Assembly (NCBI GenBank): GCA_029052375.1
Contig: JAIDJD010000355.1
Span: 1-5,461, forward strand
Source: Duncaniella sp.
GTDB lineage: Bacteria > Bacteroidota > Bacteroidia > Bacteroidales > Muribaculaceae
DNA: 5,461 nucleotides
Direction: 5' to 3'
A program made the translations under genes and the position numbers. Under the pieces are notes generated by a model. It was not told the DNA's origin. It ran no database searches and saw only the letters and a list, made by a program, of their open reading frames with translations. This document shows positions 1 to 5,461 of this stretch, piece by piece. How positions within the stretch are numbered: position 1 is the first letter of the stretch; each line of letters begins with the position of its first letter.

Positions 1-849
1 CGCGGCGTCGTGGCGGCCCGCAACCGCATCGTGGCCATCACCGACGCCAAGCGCGGCGCACTCCGCACCCTCGCCACCGAGGAGGGATACAAGACATTTG
101 TCATCGCCGACAATGTAGGCGGCCGATTCTCCGTGCTGACTCCCGTAGGTCTCCTCCCCATAGCTGTTGCAGGCTTTGACATCCGCGCCCTCATCGACGG
201 CGCCGCCGAGATGGAGAAGGCCACCAACGCCGCCGATATGTCCAACCCCAGCTACCTCTACGCTCTCACCCGCAACGCACTCTATCAGGCAGGCAAGAAG
301 ATCGAGATTCTTGTCAACTACAATCCCAAGCTCCACTTCATCGGCGAGTGGTGGAAACAGCTCTACGGCGAGAGCGAGGGCAAGGACTTCAAGGGCATCT
401 ATCCCAGCTCGGTAGACAACTCCACAGACCTCCACTCGATGGGCCAGTGGATTCAGGAAGGCGAGCGCATCATCTTCGAGACTGTCATCTCTGTGGCAGA
501 ACAGAAGCACGAGAAGCTCATCCCCTCTGACACAGCCAACCTCGACGGCCTCAACTACATCGCCGACAAGCACATCGACGAGGTCAACAAGATGGCTGAG
601 CTCGGTACTCGCATCGCCCACGTGGACGGCGGTGTCCCCAACCTCCTCATCACCCTTCCCGCTCTCCAGGAGAAATATCTCGGCCAGCTCATCTACTTCT
701 TCGAGAAGGCTTGCGGAATCAGCGGTTATATCCTCGGCATCAACCCCTTCAATCAGCCCGGCGTAGAAGCCTACAAGCGCAATATGTTCGCGCTCCTCGC
801 CAAACCCGGCTACGAGAAGGAAACCGAGGCCATCAAGGCTCGTCTCTGA
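1..849 (+). CDS. pgi: Glucose-6-phosphate isomerase, C-terminal part (5' end outside window)
   Basis: Interconverts glucose 6-phosphate and fructose 6-phosphate in the cytoplasm (glycolysis and gluconeogenesis). The frame is open from base 1 and ends at TGA 847-849, giving 282 residues; bacterial enzymes of the short (Bacillus-like) type are about 445 residues, so roughly 160 N-terminal residues lie upstream. Both family signatures are visible: DNVGGRFSVLTPVG (109-150) and GYILGINPFNQPGVEAYK (724-777). By comparison with the known family mechanism, the phosphosugar-site Arg is in GGRFS (codon at 124), the general-base Glu in GESEGK (codon 370), the ring-opening His in DLHSMGQ (codon 433) and the C-terminal active-site Lys in GVEAYK (codon 775). 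All are intact, so the gene looks functional. The GTG at position 10 is an internal Val codon, not a start. The gene converges with the GDSL hydrolase gene and is followed by a strong hairpin terminator, so transcription probably ends here. Confidence 0.97.
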   Translation, partial: RGVVAARNRIVAITDAKRGALRTLATEEGYKTFVIADNVGGRFSVLTPVGLLPIAVAGFDIRALIDGAAEMEKATNAADMSNPSYLYALTRNALYQAGKKIEILVNYNPKLHFIGEWWKQLYGESEGKDFKGIYPSSVDNSTDLHSMGQWIQEGERIIFETVISVAEQKHEKLIPSDTANLDGLNYIADKHIDEVNKMAELGTRIAHVDGGVPNLLITLPALQEKYLGQLIYFFEKACGISGYILGINPFNQPGVEAYKRNMFALLAKPGYEKETEAIKARL

Positions 850-885
850 TAGGTACACACCATAAAGCCTGACTTAAAAACAACT

Positions 886-928
886 TCCCTCCCGGGCGGA
901 CAAGTATCCGGCCCGGGAGGGATTTTAT
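886..928 (+). terminator. Intrinsic terminator of pgi, probably bidirectional
   Basis: A perfect 12-bp inverted repeat (TCCCTCCCGGGC at 886-897, GCCCGGGAGGGA at 911-922) encloses a short loop that can form three more pairs (GGA 898-900 with TCC 907-909). It is followed by TTTTAT at 923-928. It starts 37 bp after the pgi stop. Read on the minus strand, the same hairpin is followed by AGTTGTTTTTA (885-875), a less perfect T-rich tract, so it may also stop transcription of the convergent GDSL hydrolase gene, whose stop codon is only 28 bp away. Confidence 0.88.
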
Positions 929-949
929 CATGCAAATATAATCTCAGGC

Positions 950-1762
950 TCAGTCGAAAGTGCAGGGAAGGGCCGAGAGCTGGTAGACAAGGGTCTCGCC
1001 CATACGCTTGTGGCCGAGGTTGTTGGGATGAAGCCTGTCGGTACCCGCATTATTGAAATATCGGGACATCTCGTCGTGCAGAGGATACAGGCCGCAGAGG
1101 CCGCCAAGGTCGATGACGGGGACGCTCCACACCTGTCCGGCCTCCTTGACTGCGTCTACGTAGGCCTGGAGATACTCGCCGCATCGGTTGTGATACTCCT
1201 CGCCGCACTGCCAGTTCTTGTCGTTGGCATAGAATCCTGAGCGGTGGATGGGGGTGAGCAACACAATCTGCTTGGTGGGATAGAGGCGCTTGAGGCTGTC
1301 GAGGGCAATGTTGATGCGTCCGCGGTAGGTCTTGGCATCCATATCGGGAGTGCGCTTCATGCGGTATTCAGGACGTTTCTCATAGCGGTGTCCATACTCG
1401 GTGTCCTCCATCTCTTCCACGTACCACCGTCCGAGAGGCACGGCGTTGTTGTAGTCGTTTGTACCCATGAAGATAAGTATGGCGTCGACATCCTGGCCAT
1501 GCTCGGAGCTGAGCAGCCCGGCCTGACGGGGCACATCGTCCCACTGGCGGCCGCTGACACCATAGACCCAGGGGGTGATGCCGAGACGCTCCTGGAGCAC
1601 AGCCCAGTATTTCTTGCTGGCGGCCTTGTTTCTCGGATCTGTAATCGAGTCGCCTATGAAGGCGACCTTCTTTCCCGCCCAGGGATGAGGGAGCGGGGCC
1701 TGCGTGACGCACGGAAGTGCCAGGGCAAGGCCCAGCACGAGACATAACAATTTCTTGATCAT
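950..1762 (-). CDS. Exported SGNH/GDSL-family hydrolase (lipase/esterase-like)
   Basis: 270-residue predicted hydrolase of the SGNH superfamily (GDSL_2-like), which removes acyl or acetyl ester groups from lipids, carbohydrates or cell-wall polymers; the substrate cannot be told from sequence. Block I is GDSIT (residues 37-41, nucleophile Ser39), block II the Gly in VSGRQW (Gly71), block III GTND (100-103, oxyanion-hole Asn102) and block V DRLHPN (242-247, Asp242 and His245), so the full catalytic set is present. Residues 1-22 form an export signal (MIKK, then a Leu/Ala-rich core). Cys18 follows Pro rather than a small residue, so it does not make a good lipobox and I favour a secreted or periplasmic protein. 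A charged insertion of about 40 residues (107-146) lies between blocks III and the next conserved helix. The start is the ATG at 1762, which keeps the signal peptide and lies about 20-25 bases after a predicted transcription start. The gene has its own promoter and is probably monocistronic. Confidence 0.92.
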   Translation of the reverse strand: MIKKLLCLVLGLALALPCVTQAPLPHPWAGKKVAFIGDSITDPRNKAASKKYWAVLQERLGITPWVYGVSGRQWDDVPRQAGLLSSEHGQDVDAILIFMGTNDYNNAVPLGRWYVEEMEDTEYGHRYEKRPEYRMKRTPDMDAKTYRGRINIALDSLKRLYPTKQIVLLTPIHRSGFYANDKNWQCGEEYHNRCGEYLQAYVDAVKEAGQVWSVPVIDLGGLCGLYPLHDEMSRYFNNAGTDRLHPNNLGHKRMGETLVYQLSALPCTFD

Positions 1763-1790
1763 AGCTGTTTTCAGGTATTTAAGTTTTTCG

Positions 1791-1821
1791 CAAAGTTACC
1801 ATTTTTCCGGCGCGTGACAAA
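1791..1821 (-). promoter_or_regulatory. Bacteroidota-type promoter of the GDSL hydrolase gene
   Basis: On the minus strand, TTTG (1821-1818) is followed after exactly 19 bp by TAACTTTG (1798-1791), matching the known Bacteroidota -33/-7 consensus TTTG and TAnnTTTG at the expected spacing. Transcription would begin around 1783-1787, leaving a leader of about 20-25 bases with no Shine-Dalgarno sequence but A-rich near the start codon, as is common in the phylum. The -33 TTTG is the end of the T-run of the htrA terminator. Confidence 0.75.
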
Positions 1822-1859
1822 AAAGGCGGCGTCCCTTTTGCTCAGGGGCGCCGCCTTTT
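1819..1859 (-). terminator. Intrinsic terminator of htrA
   Basis: Inverted repeat with arms AAAAGGCGGCG (1821-1831) and CGCCGCCTTTT (1849-1859), an 11-bp perfect stem. It is extended by three further G/C pairs (1833-1835 with 1845-1847) after one imperfect position, around a 9-base loop (1836-1844). Read on the minus strand the GC-rich stem ends in TTTTTT (1824-1819). It begins 28 bp beyond the htrA stop, the usual place for a rho-independent terminator. Confidence 0.88.
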
Positions 1860-1887
1860 CAGGAAATGAGAGAGAGGGAGAACGGGT

Positions 1888-3402
1888 TCAACGGGACGAA
1901 AGGTCTACGGCATATATGCCGCGCTTGCCCGTGGGGTAAAGGCCGCGCACTATCATCACCTTTTCGTCGGTGTTGCCGCGCATGATGGCCTTGTACATTT
2001 TCTCGATATCCTCCTGAGAGGACATACGTGTATCGTTGATAGAGACTATCACAAACCCTTTGCGGATGCCGGCGTCGGCAAAGACGCCCTCTTCCACGTG
2101 GGCCACCTGGACACCACTGTCGATGCCGAGCTGGCGCAGAAGAGCCTTGTCGGCCTTCTTGAAGGCAACGCCGAGGTCTGCGAAGTCTCCGGCCTTGGTG
2201 ACCGAGGTATTGCCCTGGGGATTGAGGAGCTTGATGTCCACGCTGTGGCGCTTGTTGTCTCGGATATACTCAACCTTGACCTTGTCGCCGGGACGGTATT
2301 TGGATATCTGCTCCTGGAGCTGGGCCGAGTTGTCTGTGGCCACGCCGTTGACAGAGACTATCACGTCGTCTTCCTGTATGCCGGCCTCGCGGGCAGAGGA
2401 ACGTTCGCTGACAGCTCCGACATAGACGCCCTTGCTGACGGCCGTGATGCCCTTTTCGCGAGCGATGTCGGCGGTTAGGTCAGAGATAGAGACGCCGAGC
2501 ATGGCGCGCTGTACGGTGCCGAACTGGCGCAGGTCGCTGACAACCTTCTTGACTATCGAGGTGGGTATCGCAAAGGAGTATCCGGCATAGTTGCCCGTCT
2601 GTGAGTAGATGGCTGTGTTGATGCCTATGAGCTCGCCGGAGAGATTGACAAGGGCTCCGCCTGAGTTGCCGGGATTGACGGCCGCGTCGGTCTGTATGTA
2701 AGACTCAATGCCCATGGGGCGGGAGTGAGACACGCCTGAGATGCTGCGGCTCTTGGCCGAGACAATGCCGGTGGTGACCGTGGATGTGAAGCCGAAGGGG
2801 TTGCCCACGGCAAGCACCCACTCGCCCACTTTGAGCCCCTCGCTGTCGCCCATCGGTATCACGGGGAGCTCCGTAGCGTCAATCTTTATGAGGGCAAGGT
2901 CTGTGGAGGGGTCTGTCCCTATGACAGTAGCGTCGAATGTGCGGTTGTCGTTGAGTGTAACCTCGAGACGCTCGGCCTCGTCTATCACGTGATTGTTGGT
3001 CACGATATATCCGTCCTTGGATATTATGACGCCTGAGCCGAGTCCGCGCTGCTGCTCGCGAGGCTGTTGCTGGGGCTGACGCTGCTGAGGCTGGCCGAAG
3101 AAGTATTCGAGGAACGGATCGCCGAAGAAGCCCTGGCCCCCACCCTGGCCGTAGCCGCGCGGTGTGGAGAAGCTCTTGATGGAGACCACTCCGTTGATGG
3201 TGCTCTCGGCGGCCTTGGTGAAGTCATTGGCCGGAGTGACTGAATTGGCCACGGTGAAGAACGAGCCTCTCTCGGGAGCCTGCTCGGACGCTATGGCCTG
3301 TATGTTGTCGCTTGTAAGGGCGTTGACTGTGACAGCCGTGACAGCCGAGCAGACTACAGCTGTGGCGGCGGCCATGAGGATGTATTTCATCGGTGTCTTC
3401 AT
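1888..3402 (-). CDS. htrA: Do/Deg-family (HtrA) periplasmic serine endoprotease
   Basis: 504-residue envelope protease/chaperone of family S1C, which degrades or holds misfolded exported proteins. Residues 1-28 are a signal sequence or membrane anchor (hydrophobic segment about 8-28; cleavage after VNA28 is possible). The trypsin-like domain (about 60-290) carries the triad His138 (TNNHV), Asp168 (STDLAL) and Ser247 (GNSGGA). Residues 84-120 are a Gly/Phe-rich then Gln/Pro/Arg-rich stretch in the position of the LA loop, which in DegP contributes to regulation and assembly. PDZ1 spans about 299-393, with the peptide-binding strand around MLGV (301-304); a more divergent PDZ2 covers about 408-500. 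Length and architecture match full-size DegP/DegQ. The start is the ATG at 3402; Met5 (ATG at 3390) is a possible alternative that also keeps the signal. It is transcribed away from the NlpC/P60 gene and ends in its own terminator. DegP and DegQ cannot be told apart here, so the symbol is generic. Confidence 0.96.
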   Translation of the reverse strand: MKTPMKYILMAAATAVVCSAVTAVTVNALTSDNIQAIASEQAPERGSFFTVANSVTPANDFTKAAESTINGVVSIKSFSTPRGYGQGGGQGFFGDPFLEYFFGQPQQRQPQQQPREQQRGLGSGVIISKDGYIVTNNHVIDEAERLEVTLNDNRTFDATVIGTDPSTDLALIKIDATELPVIPMGDSEGLKVGEWVLAVGNPFGFTSTVTTGIVSAKSRSISGVSHSRPMGIESYIQTDAAVNPGNSGGALVNLSGELIGINTAIYSQTGNYAGYSFAIPTSIVKKVVSDLRQFGTVQRAMLGVSISDLTADIAREKGITAVSKGVYVGAVSERSSAREAGIQEDDVIVSVNGVATDNSAQLQEQISKYRPGDKVKVEYIRDNKRHSVDIKLLNPQGNTSVTKAGDFADLGVAFKKADKALLRQLGIDSGVQVAHVEEGVFADAGIRKGFVIVSINDTRMSSQEDIEKMYKAIMRGNTDEKVMIVRGLYPTGKRGIYAVDLSSR

Positions 3403-3467
3403 GCGATTGCGTTTTGTTGAAGATTGATATGAATGTGGTGAGTTATGTTTTTTGTTATATTAGACTG

Positions 3468-3501
3468 CAAAAATAGCGCAATGTTACATTCGACGAGCAA
3501 A
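3468..3501 (-). promoter_or_regulatory. Candidate promoter of htrA
   Basis: On the minus strand TATTTTTG (3475-3468) matches the Bacteroidota -7 consensus TAnnTTTG. A TTTG (3501-3498) lies upstream with a 22-bp spacer, slightly longer than the usual 19-21 bp, so the -33 assignment is less certain than the -7 box. The predicted leader is about 55-60 bases and has no obvious Shine-Dalgarno sequence. Confidence 0.5.
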
Positions 3502-3518
3502 GATTAATCTAAATTAAT
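3501..3518. promoter_or_regulatory. Paired ATTAAT palindromes, possible operator (function unknown)
   Basis: AGATTAATCT (3501-3510) is a perfect 10-bp palindrome. Its ATTAAT core (3503-3508) is repeated at 3513-3518, so the two cores are exactly 10 bp apart, about one helical turn. The pair abuts the candidate -33 element of htrA and lies about 80 bp upstream of the NlpC/P60 start. The position suits a regulator site, but the region is AT-rich and such short matches can occur by chance. Confidence 0.25.
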
Positions 3519-3580
3519 AGTAACCAGATGATTTTAAGGAATATTTGCGACCTGCAGAATGTCATTTCATAAAAATTATT

Positions 3581-3588
3581 TAATTTTG
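3581..3588 (+). promoter_or_regulatory. Candidate -7 box for the NlpC/P60 operon
   Basis: TAATTTTG is an exact TAnnTTTG match on the plus strand. No TTTG sits 19-21 bp upstream (only AATG-like sequence at 3556-3561), so the promoter is incomplete by consensus. The box ends 7 bases before the ATG at 3596, so transcription from it would begin almost at the start codon and give a leaderless or nearly leaderless mRNA. It may instead be a chance match in AT-rich DNA. Confidence 0.35.
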
Positions 3589-3595
3589 CAATGTC

Positions 3596-4528
3596 ATGAC
3601 ACGTCATTTTCTATTCTCCCTGCTGCTTCTGTCAGCCATGTCAGTCCTTGTCGGTTGCAAGTCTTCCAGACAAGCCGCATCTGCGTCCGGATGGGAACAA
3701 AAAGCCTCTCCCGGCCGGCCGTCAGACCGCCCTCTGCCTGTCCCCGACAAGTCGCTCCCATCCGGCCGTCTGATAGCCGAGGCCGAGAGCTGGCTCGGTG
3801 TGCCATACAAATACGGAGGCAACGACCGCAAGGGCGTCGACTGTTCCGGCCTCGTCCTCCAGGTCTACCGCCAGGCGCTCAACATCTCCATGCCGCGCAA
3901 CTCCAAGGCCCAGAAAGACTTCTGTACGCCTGCCAAGACGTCAGAGCTGCTCCCCGGCGACCTTGTGTTCTTCGCCACAGGCCGAGACCGCTCCAGAGTC
4001 TCGCACGTAGGCATCTACCTCGGAGACAACCGCATGATACACGCCTCGACCAACGGCGTTGTGGTCAGCGACATCACAGTCCCCTACTACACCCGCACAT
4101 TTGCCGGAGCAGGATTTGTGGGACAATACCGTGCAATGATCGACGACGCCGGCAGGCGCAAACATGACGACAACCTCGCCATGGCCGACAGGAAAACAAA
4201 GAAGAAAGAGAAGGCGAAGGGAAAGCCCCGGCCCGAACCGGAGTCAAGGCCTGCTCCAAAGCCTGAGCCAGACCCATGCCCCGAACCAACAGAGCCCCTC
4301 AACCCTGCCCCGGCCATGGAAGAGCCTGCCGGAAGAGCGCCTGAGCCTGTCACGACACAGCCTGCAGCCCCCGTCCCGGCTTCAGAGCCGCGGCCGGCCG
4401 CAGAGCCGGCAGTATCTCCTCTCCCTGTGGCCGCGGCGACGGCTCAGCCCCAGGCCGAACCCACCACAGAAGACGCCCGCCGCGCCGTGCGCTCAAATCT
4501 AAAAGAGAAGAAGCTCAACCAACAGTAA
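3596..4528 (+). CDS. NlpC/P60-family lipoprotein peptidase with long low-complexity tail
   Basis: 310-residue predicted cell-wall peptidase; relatives such as Spr/MepS and NlpC cleave peptide bonds in peptidoglycan stems or crosslinks. Residues 1-20 are a lipoprotein signal with lipobox LVGC (18-21), so Cys21 should be lipidated. The residues after Cys21 (KSSRQ) lack the acidic surface-export pattern described in some Bacteroidota, so a periplasm-facing position is inferred. The NlpC/P60 domain spans about 57-182: catalytic Cys83 in DCSGLV, His137 in SHVGIYLGD and the third polar residue His149 in MIHAS, plus the usual GVPYKYGG (68-75) and LLPGDLVFF (118-126). Residues 199-210 are Lys-rich, 211-290 are Pro/Glu/Ala-rich and probably disordered, and 291-310 are charged and perhaps helical. 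Small family members of about 150-190 residues lack such a tail. The start at 3596 is required for a normal signal peptide; Met15 would leave only six residues before Cys21. The gene is divergent from htrA and heads an operon with the M16 gene. Confidence 0.93.
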   Translation: MTRHFLFSLLLLSAMSVLVGCKSSRQAASASGWEQKASPGRPSDRPLPVPDKSLPSGRLIAEAESWLGVPYKYGGNDRKGVDCSGLVLQVYRQALNISMPRNSKAQKDFCTPAKTSELLPGDLVFFATGRDRSRVSHVGIYLGDNRMIHASTNGVVVSDITVPYYTRTFAGAGFVGQYRAMIDDAGRRKHDDNLAMADRKTKKKEKAKGKPRPEPESRPAPKPEPDPCPEPTEPLNPAPAMEEPAGRAPEPVTTQPAAPVPASEPRPAAEPAVSPLPVAAATAQPQAEPTTEDARRAVRSNLKEKKLNQQ

Positions 4529-4532
4529 CGAG

Positions 4533-5461
4533 ATGAATCAACCTGACCGCAACTCAAGACCGGAAATACACGATATCGGCAGCCTCGTGCTCGAAGACGC
4601 CAAGACAGAAACACTCCCCAACGGCATCACCCTCCACATAGTAGAGGGCGGAGACAGCAGTCTCTGCCGGCTCGGCATACTCCTGCCCGGAGGCATCATG
4701 GAACAGCCCGCCCCGGGTATATTCCGCGCCGTGGCCTCGCTGTTGCCCGAAGGCTCTGAGGAAACCCCGGGCAACCTGATGTCCGAAAGCCTCGAGACCA
4801 AGGGAGCATGGACCGGAAGCTCGGTCACCACCCACCATACGCTTGTCAACATCTACTGTCTCGACACAGTCTTCAACGACATACTCCCCCTGGCCCGCCA
4901 GATGGCCTTCTCGCCCGGATTTGACCCCGACCTGACAGCCCGCACCCTGAGACAGATCAGCTCGCAGGCCCTGCTCGACCGCCACAAGGTGATGGCCAAC
5001 GCCTCACGGGCCCTCATGCAGAGGCTCTACGGCAAAACCTCGCCCATGGCCATGAGCATAGACCCCGAAGAGATACTGAAGACAACCTCCGGGAAGCTGA
5101 GAGAAGCCCACCTGTCGCGCCTCGACCTCTCCAAGACACACCTCTACCTGGCCGGCTCTGTCAACGAGCAGATGGTCGGCGCCCTCAAGGCCGAGTTTGG
5201 CACAATCAGCACAGATGTCAGCTTTGATTTCAAGCCTGTCACAATGTCAGGCGCAGAGAGCGGAGAGATTTTCACAGAGGTGGAGGGCGCCGTGCAGAAC
5301 GCCATCATAGCCTCGCTTCCCTGCCCAGGCAGGCTCGACCCCGACTTCTACAACGCCCGTTTCGCCACCATAGCCCTCGGCGGTTATTTCGGCAGCCGTC
5401 TGATGAAGAATATACGCGAAGACAAAGGCCTCACCTACGGCATCGATGCACAGCTCTACGC
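4533..5461 (+). CDS. M16-family (insulinase/pitrilysin-like) protein without zinc motif, 3' end outside window
   Basis: The first 309 codons of an M16 homologue; single-module proteins of this family usually have about 400-440 residues. The N-terminal half starts with LPNGITLHIVEGG (28-40). The family segment GLAHFLEHMLFKGT aligns without gaps to GIFRAVASLLPEGS (62-75), so the zinc ligands and catalytic Glu of HxxEH are replaced by Arg65, Ala68 and Ser69. The distal Glu region is also changed (LRQISSQ, 139-145). The second half keeps the Arg/Tyr motif, LGGYFGSRL (282-290) followed by IREDKGLTYG (294-303), typical of the non-catalytic half or partner of M16 enzymes. It is therefore probably a pseudoprotease that pairs with an active M16 protein, or a structural/chaperone-like protein. 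There is no signal peptide, so it is predicted cytoplasmic. The ATG at 4533 follows the NlpC/P60 stop by 4 bp (AACGAG lies just upstream), implying co-transcription. The frame runs open to the window edge. Confidence 0.88.
   Translation, partial: MNQPDRNSRPEIHDIGSLVLEDAKTETLPNGITLHIVEGGDSSLCRLGILLPGGIMEQPAPGIFRAVASLLPEGSEETPGNLMSESLETKGAWTGSSVTTHHTLVNIYCLDTVFNDILPLARQMAFSPGFDPDLTARTLRQISSQALLDRHKVMANASRALMQRLYGKTSPMAMSIDPEEILKTTSGKLREAHLSRLDLSKTHLYLAGSVNEQMVGALKAEFGTISTDVSFDFKPVTMSGAESGEIFTEVEGAVQNAIIASLPCPGRLDPDFYNARFATIALGGYFGSRLMKNIREDKGLTYGIDAQLY

Noticed and set aside
1244..1747. 167-codon open frame on the plus strand opposite the GDSL hydrolase gene
   Set aside because: It is wholly antisense to a gene with intact catalytic motifs, has no recognisable domain, and is expected from the high GC third-position bias.
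950..1762. GDSL hydrolase as a lipoprotein through Cys18
   Set aside because: The residues before Cys18 are Ala-Leu-Pro; Pro next to the Cys does not fit the lipobox, and Cys7 is too close to the N-terminus.
2036..2478. Overlapping plus-strand open frames opposite the PDZ region of htrA
   Set aside because: They are antisense to a conserved protease, with no domain signal; long stop-free antisense frames are common here because of codon bias.
3559..4167. 202-codon open frame on the plus strand overlapping the NlpC/P60 gene
   Set aside because: It runs in another frame across the catalytic domain, is Arg/Pro-rich as expected for an off-frame of GC-rich DNA, and resembles no known family.
4240..4480. 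Possible tandem DNA repeat or frameshift in the Pro/Glu/Ala-rich tail
   Set aside because: The amino-acid bias is strong but I could not find an exact repeating DNA unit, and the frame continues cleanly to a stop placed 4 bp before the next gene, so neither a tandem array nor a frameshift is supported.
4554..4985. 143-codon open frame on the minus strand opposite the M16 gene
   Set aside because: It overlaps a clearly coding M16 sequence, shows no family motif, and has no promoter-like element; it is most likely a shadow frame.
1..5461. Mobile element, CRISPR array, defence island or other undescribed multi-gene system
   Set aside because: I found no terminal inverted repeats, transposase or integrase motifs, spaced direct repeats, tRNA genes or defence-type domains; the gene content is ordinary housekeeping and envelope functions.

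Overview
The window looks like a core-genome stretch of a Bacteroidota bacterium, most likely a GC-rich Bacteroidales member (a Muribaculaceae-like genome would fit, but that is only a guess). Three things suggest this. Two gene starts are preceded by full Bacteroidota-type promoters (TTTG, spacer, TAnnTTTG), and a third has the TAnnTTTG box alone. None has a Shine-Dalgarno sequence; the leaders are short and A/T-rich. The protein set is also typical of the phylum: a Do-family protease, an NlpC/P60 lipoprotein and a non-catalytic M16 protein.

Layout from left to right. (1) 1-849, plus strand: C-terminal part of glucose-6-phosphate isomerase (pgi), ending in a strong hairpin terminator at 886-928. 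(2) 950-1762, minus strand: an exported SGNH/GDSL hydrolase that converges on pgi and has its own promoter at 1791-1821. (3) 1888-3402, minus strand: an HtrA/Deg periplasmic serine protease with two PDZ domains; its terminator (1819-1859) runs directly into the promoter of the GDSL gene. (4) 3403-3595: a 193-bp AT-rich divergent intergenic region with promoter-like elements on both strands and a pair of ATTAAT palindromes one helical turn apart. (5) 3596-4528, plus strand: an NlpC/P60 lipoprotein with a long Lys-rich then Pro/Glu/Ala-rich tail. (6) 4533-5461, plus strand: a partial M16-family protein, 4 bp downstream and probably in the same operon, that has lost the zinc-binding HxxEH motif.

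Pgi is cytoplasmic central metabolism and shows no functional tie to the rest. HtrA and the NlpC/P60 lipoprotein both act in the envelope (protein quality control; cell-wall peptide cleavage) and are divergently transcribed, so shared regulation is possible but unproven. The GDSL hydrolase is also exported. The M16 protein has no signal peptide and is predicted cytoplasmic, so its pairing with a lipoprotein gene is not explained by location. No stretch over 300 bases lacks a gene. I see no RNA genes, mobile elements, CRISPR arrays or clearly undescribed system here; the observations most worth following are the degenerate M16 active site, the tail of the NlpC/P60 protein, and the compact terminator/promoter overlap.
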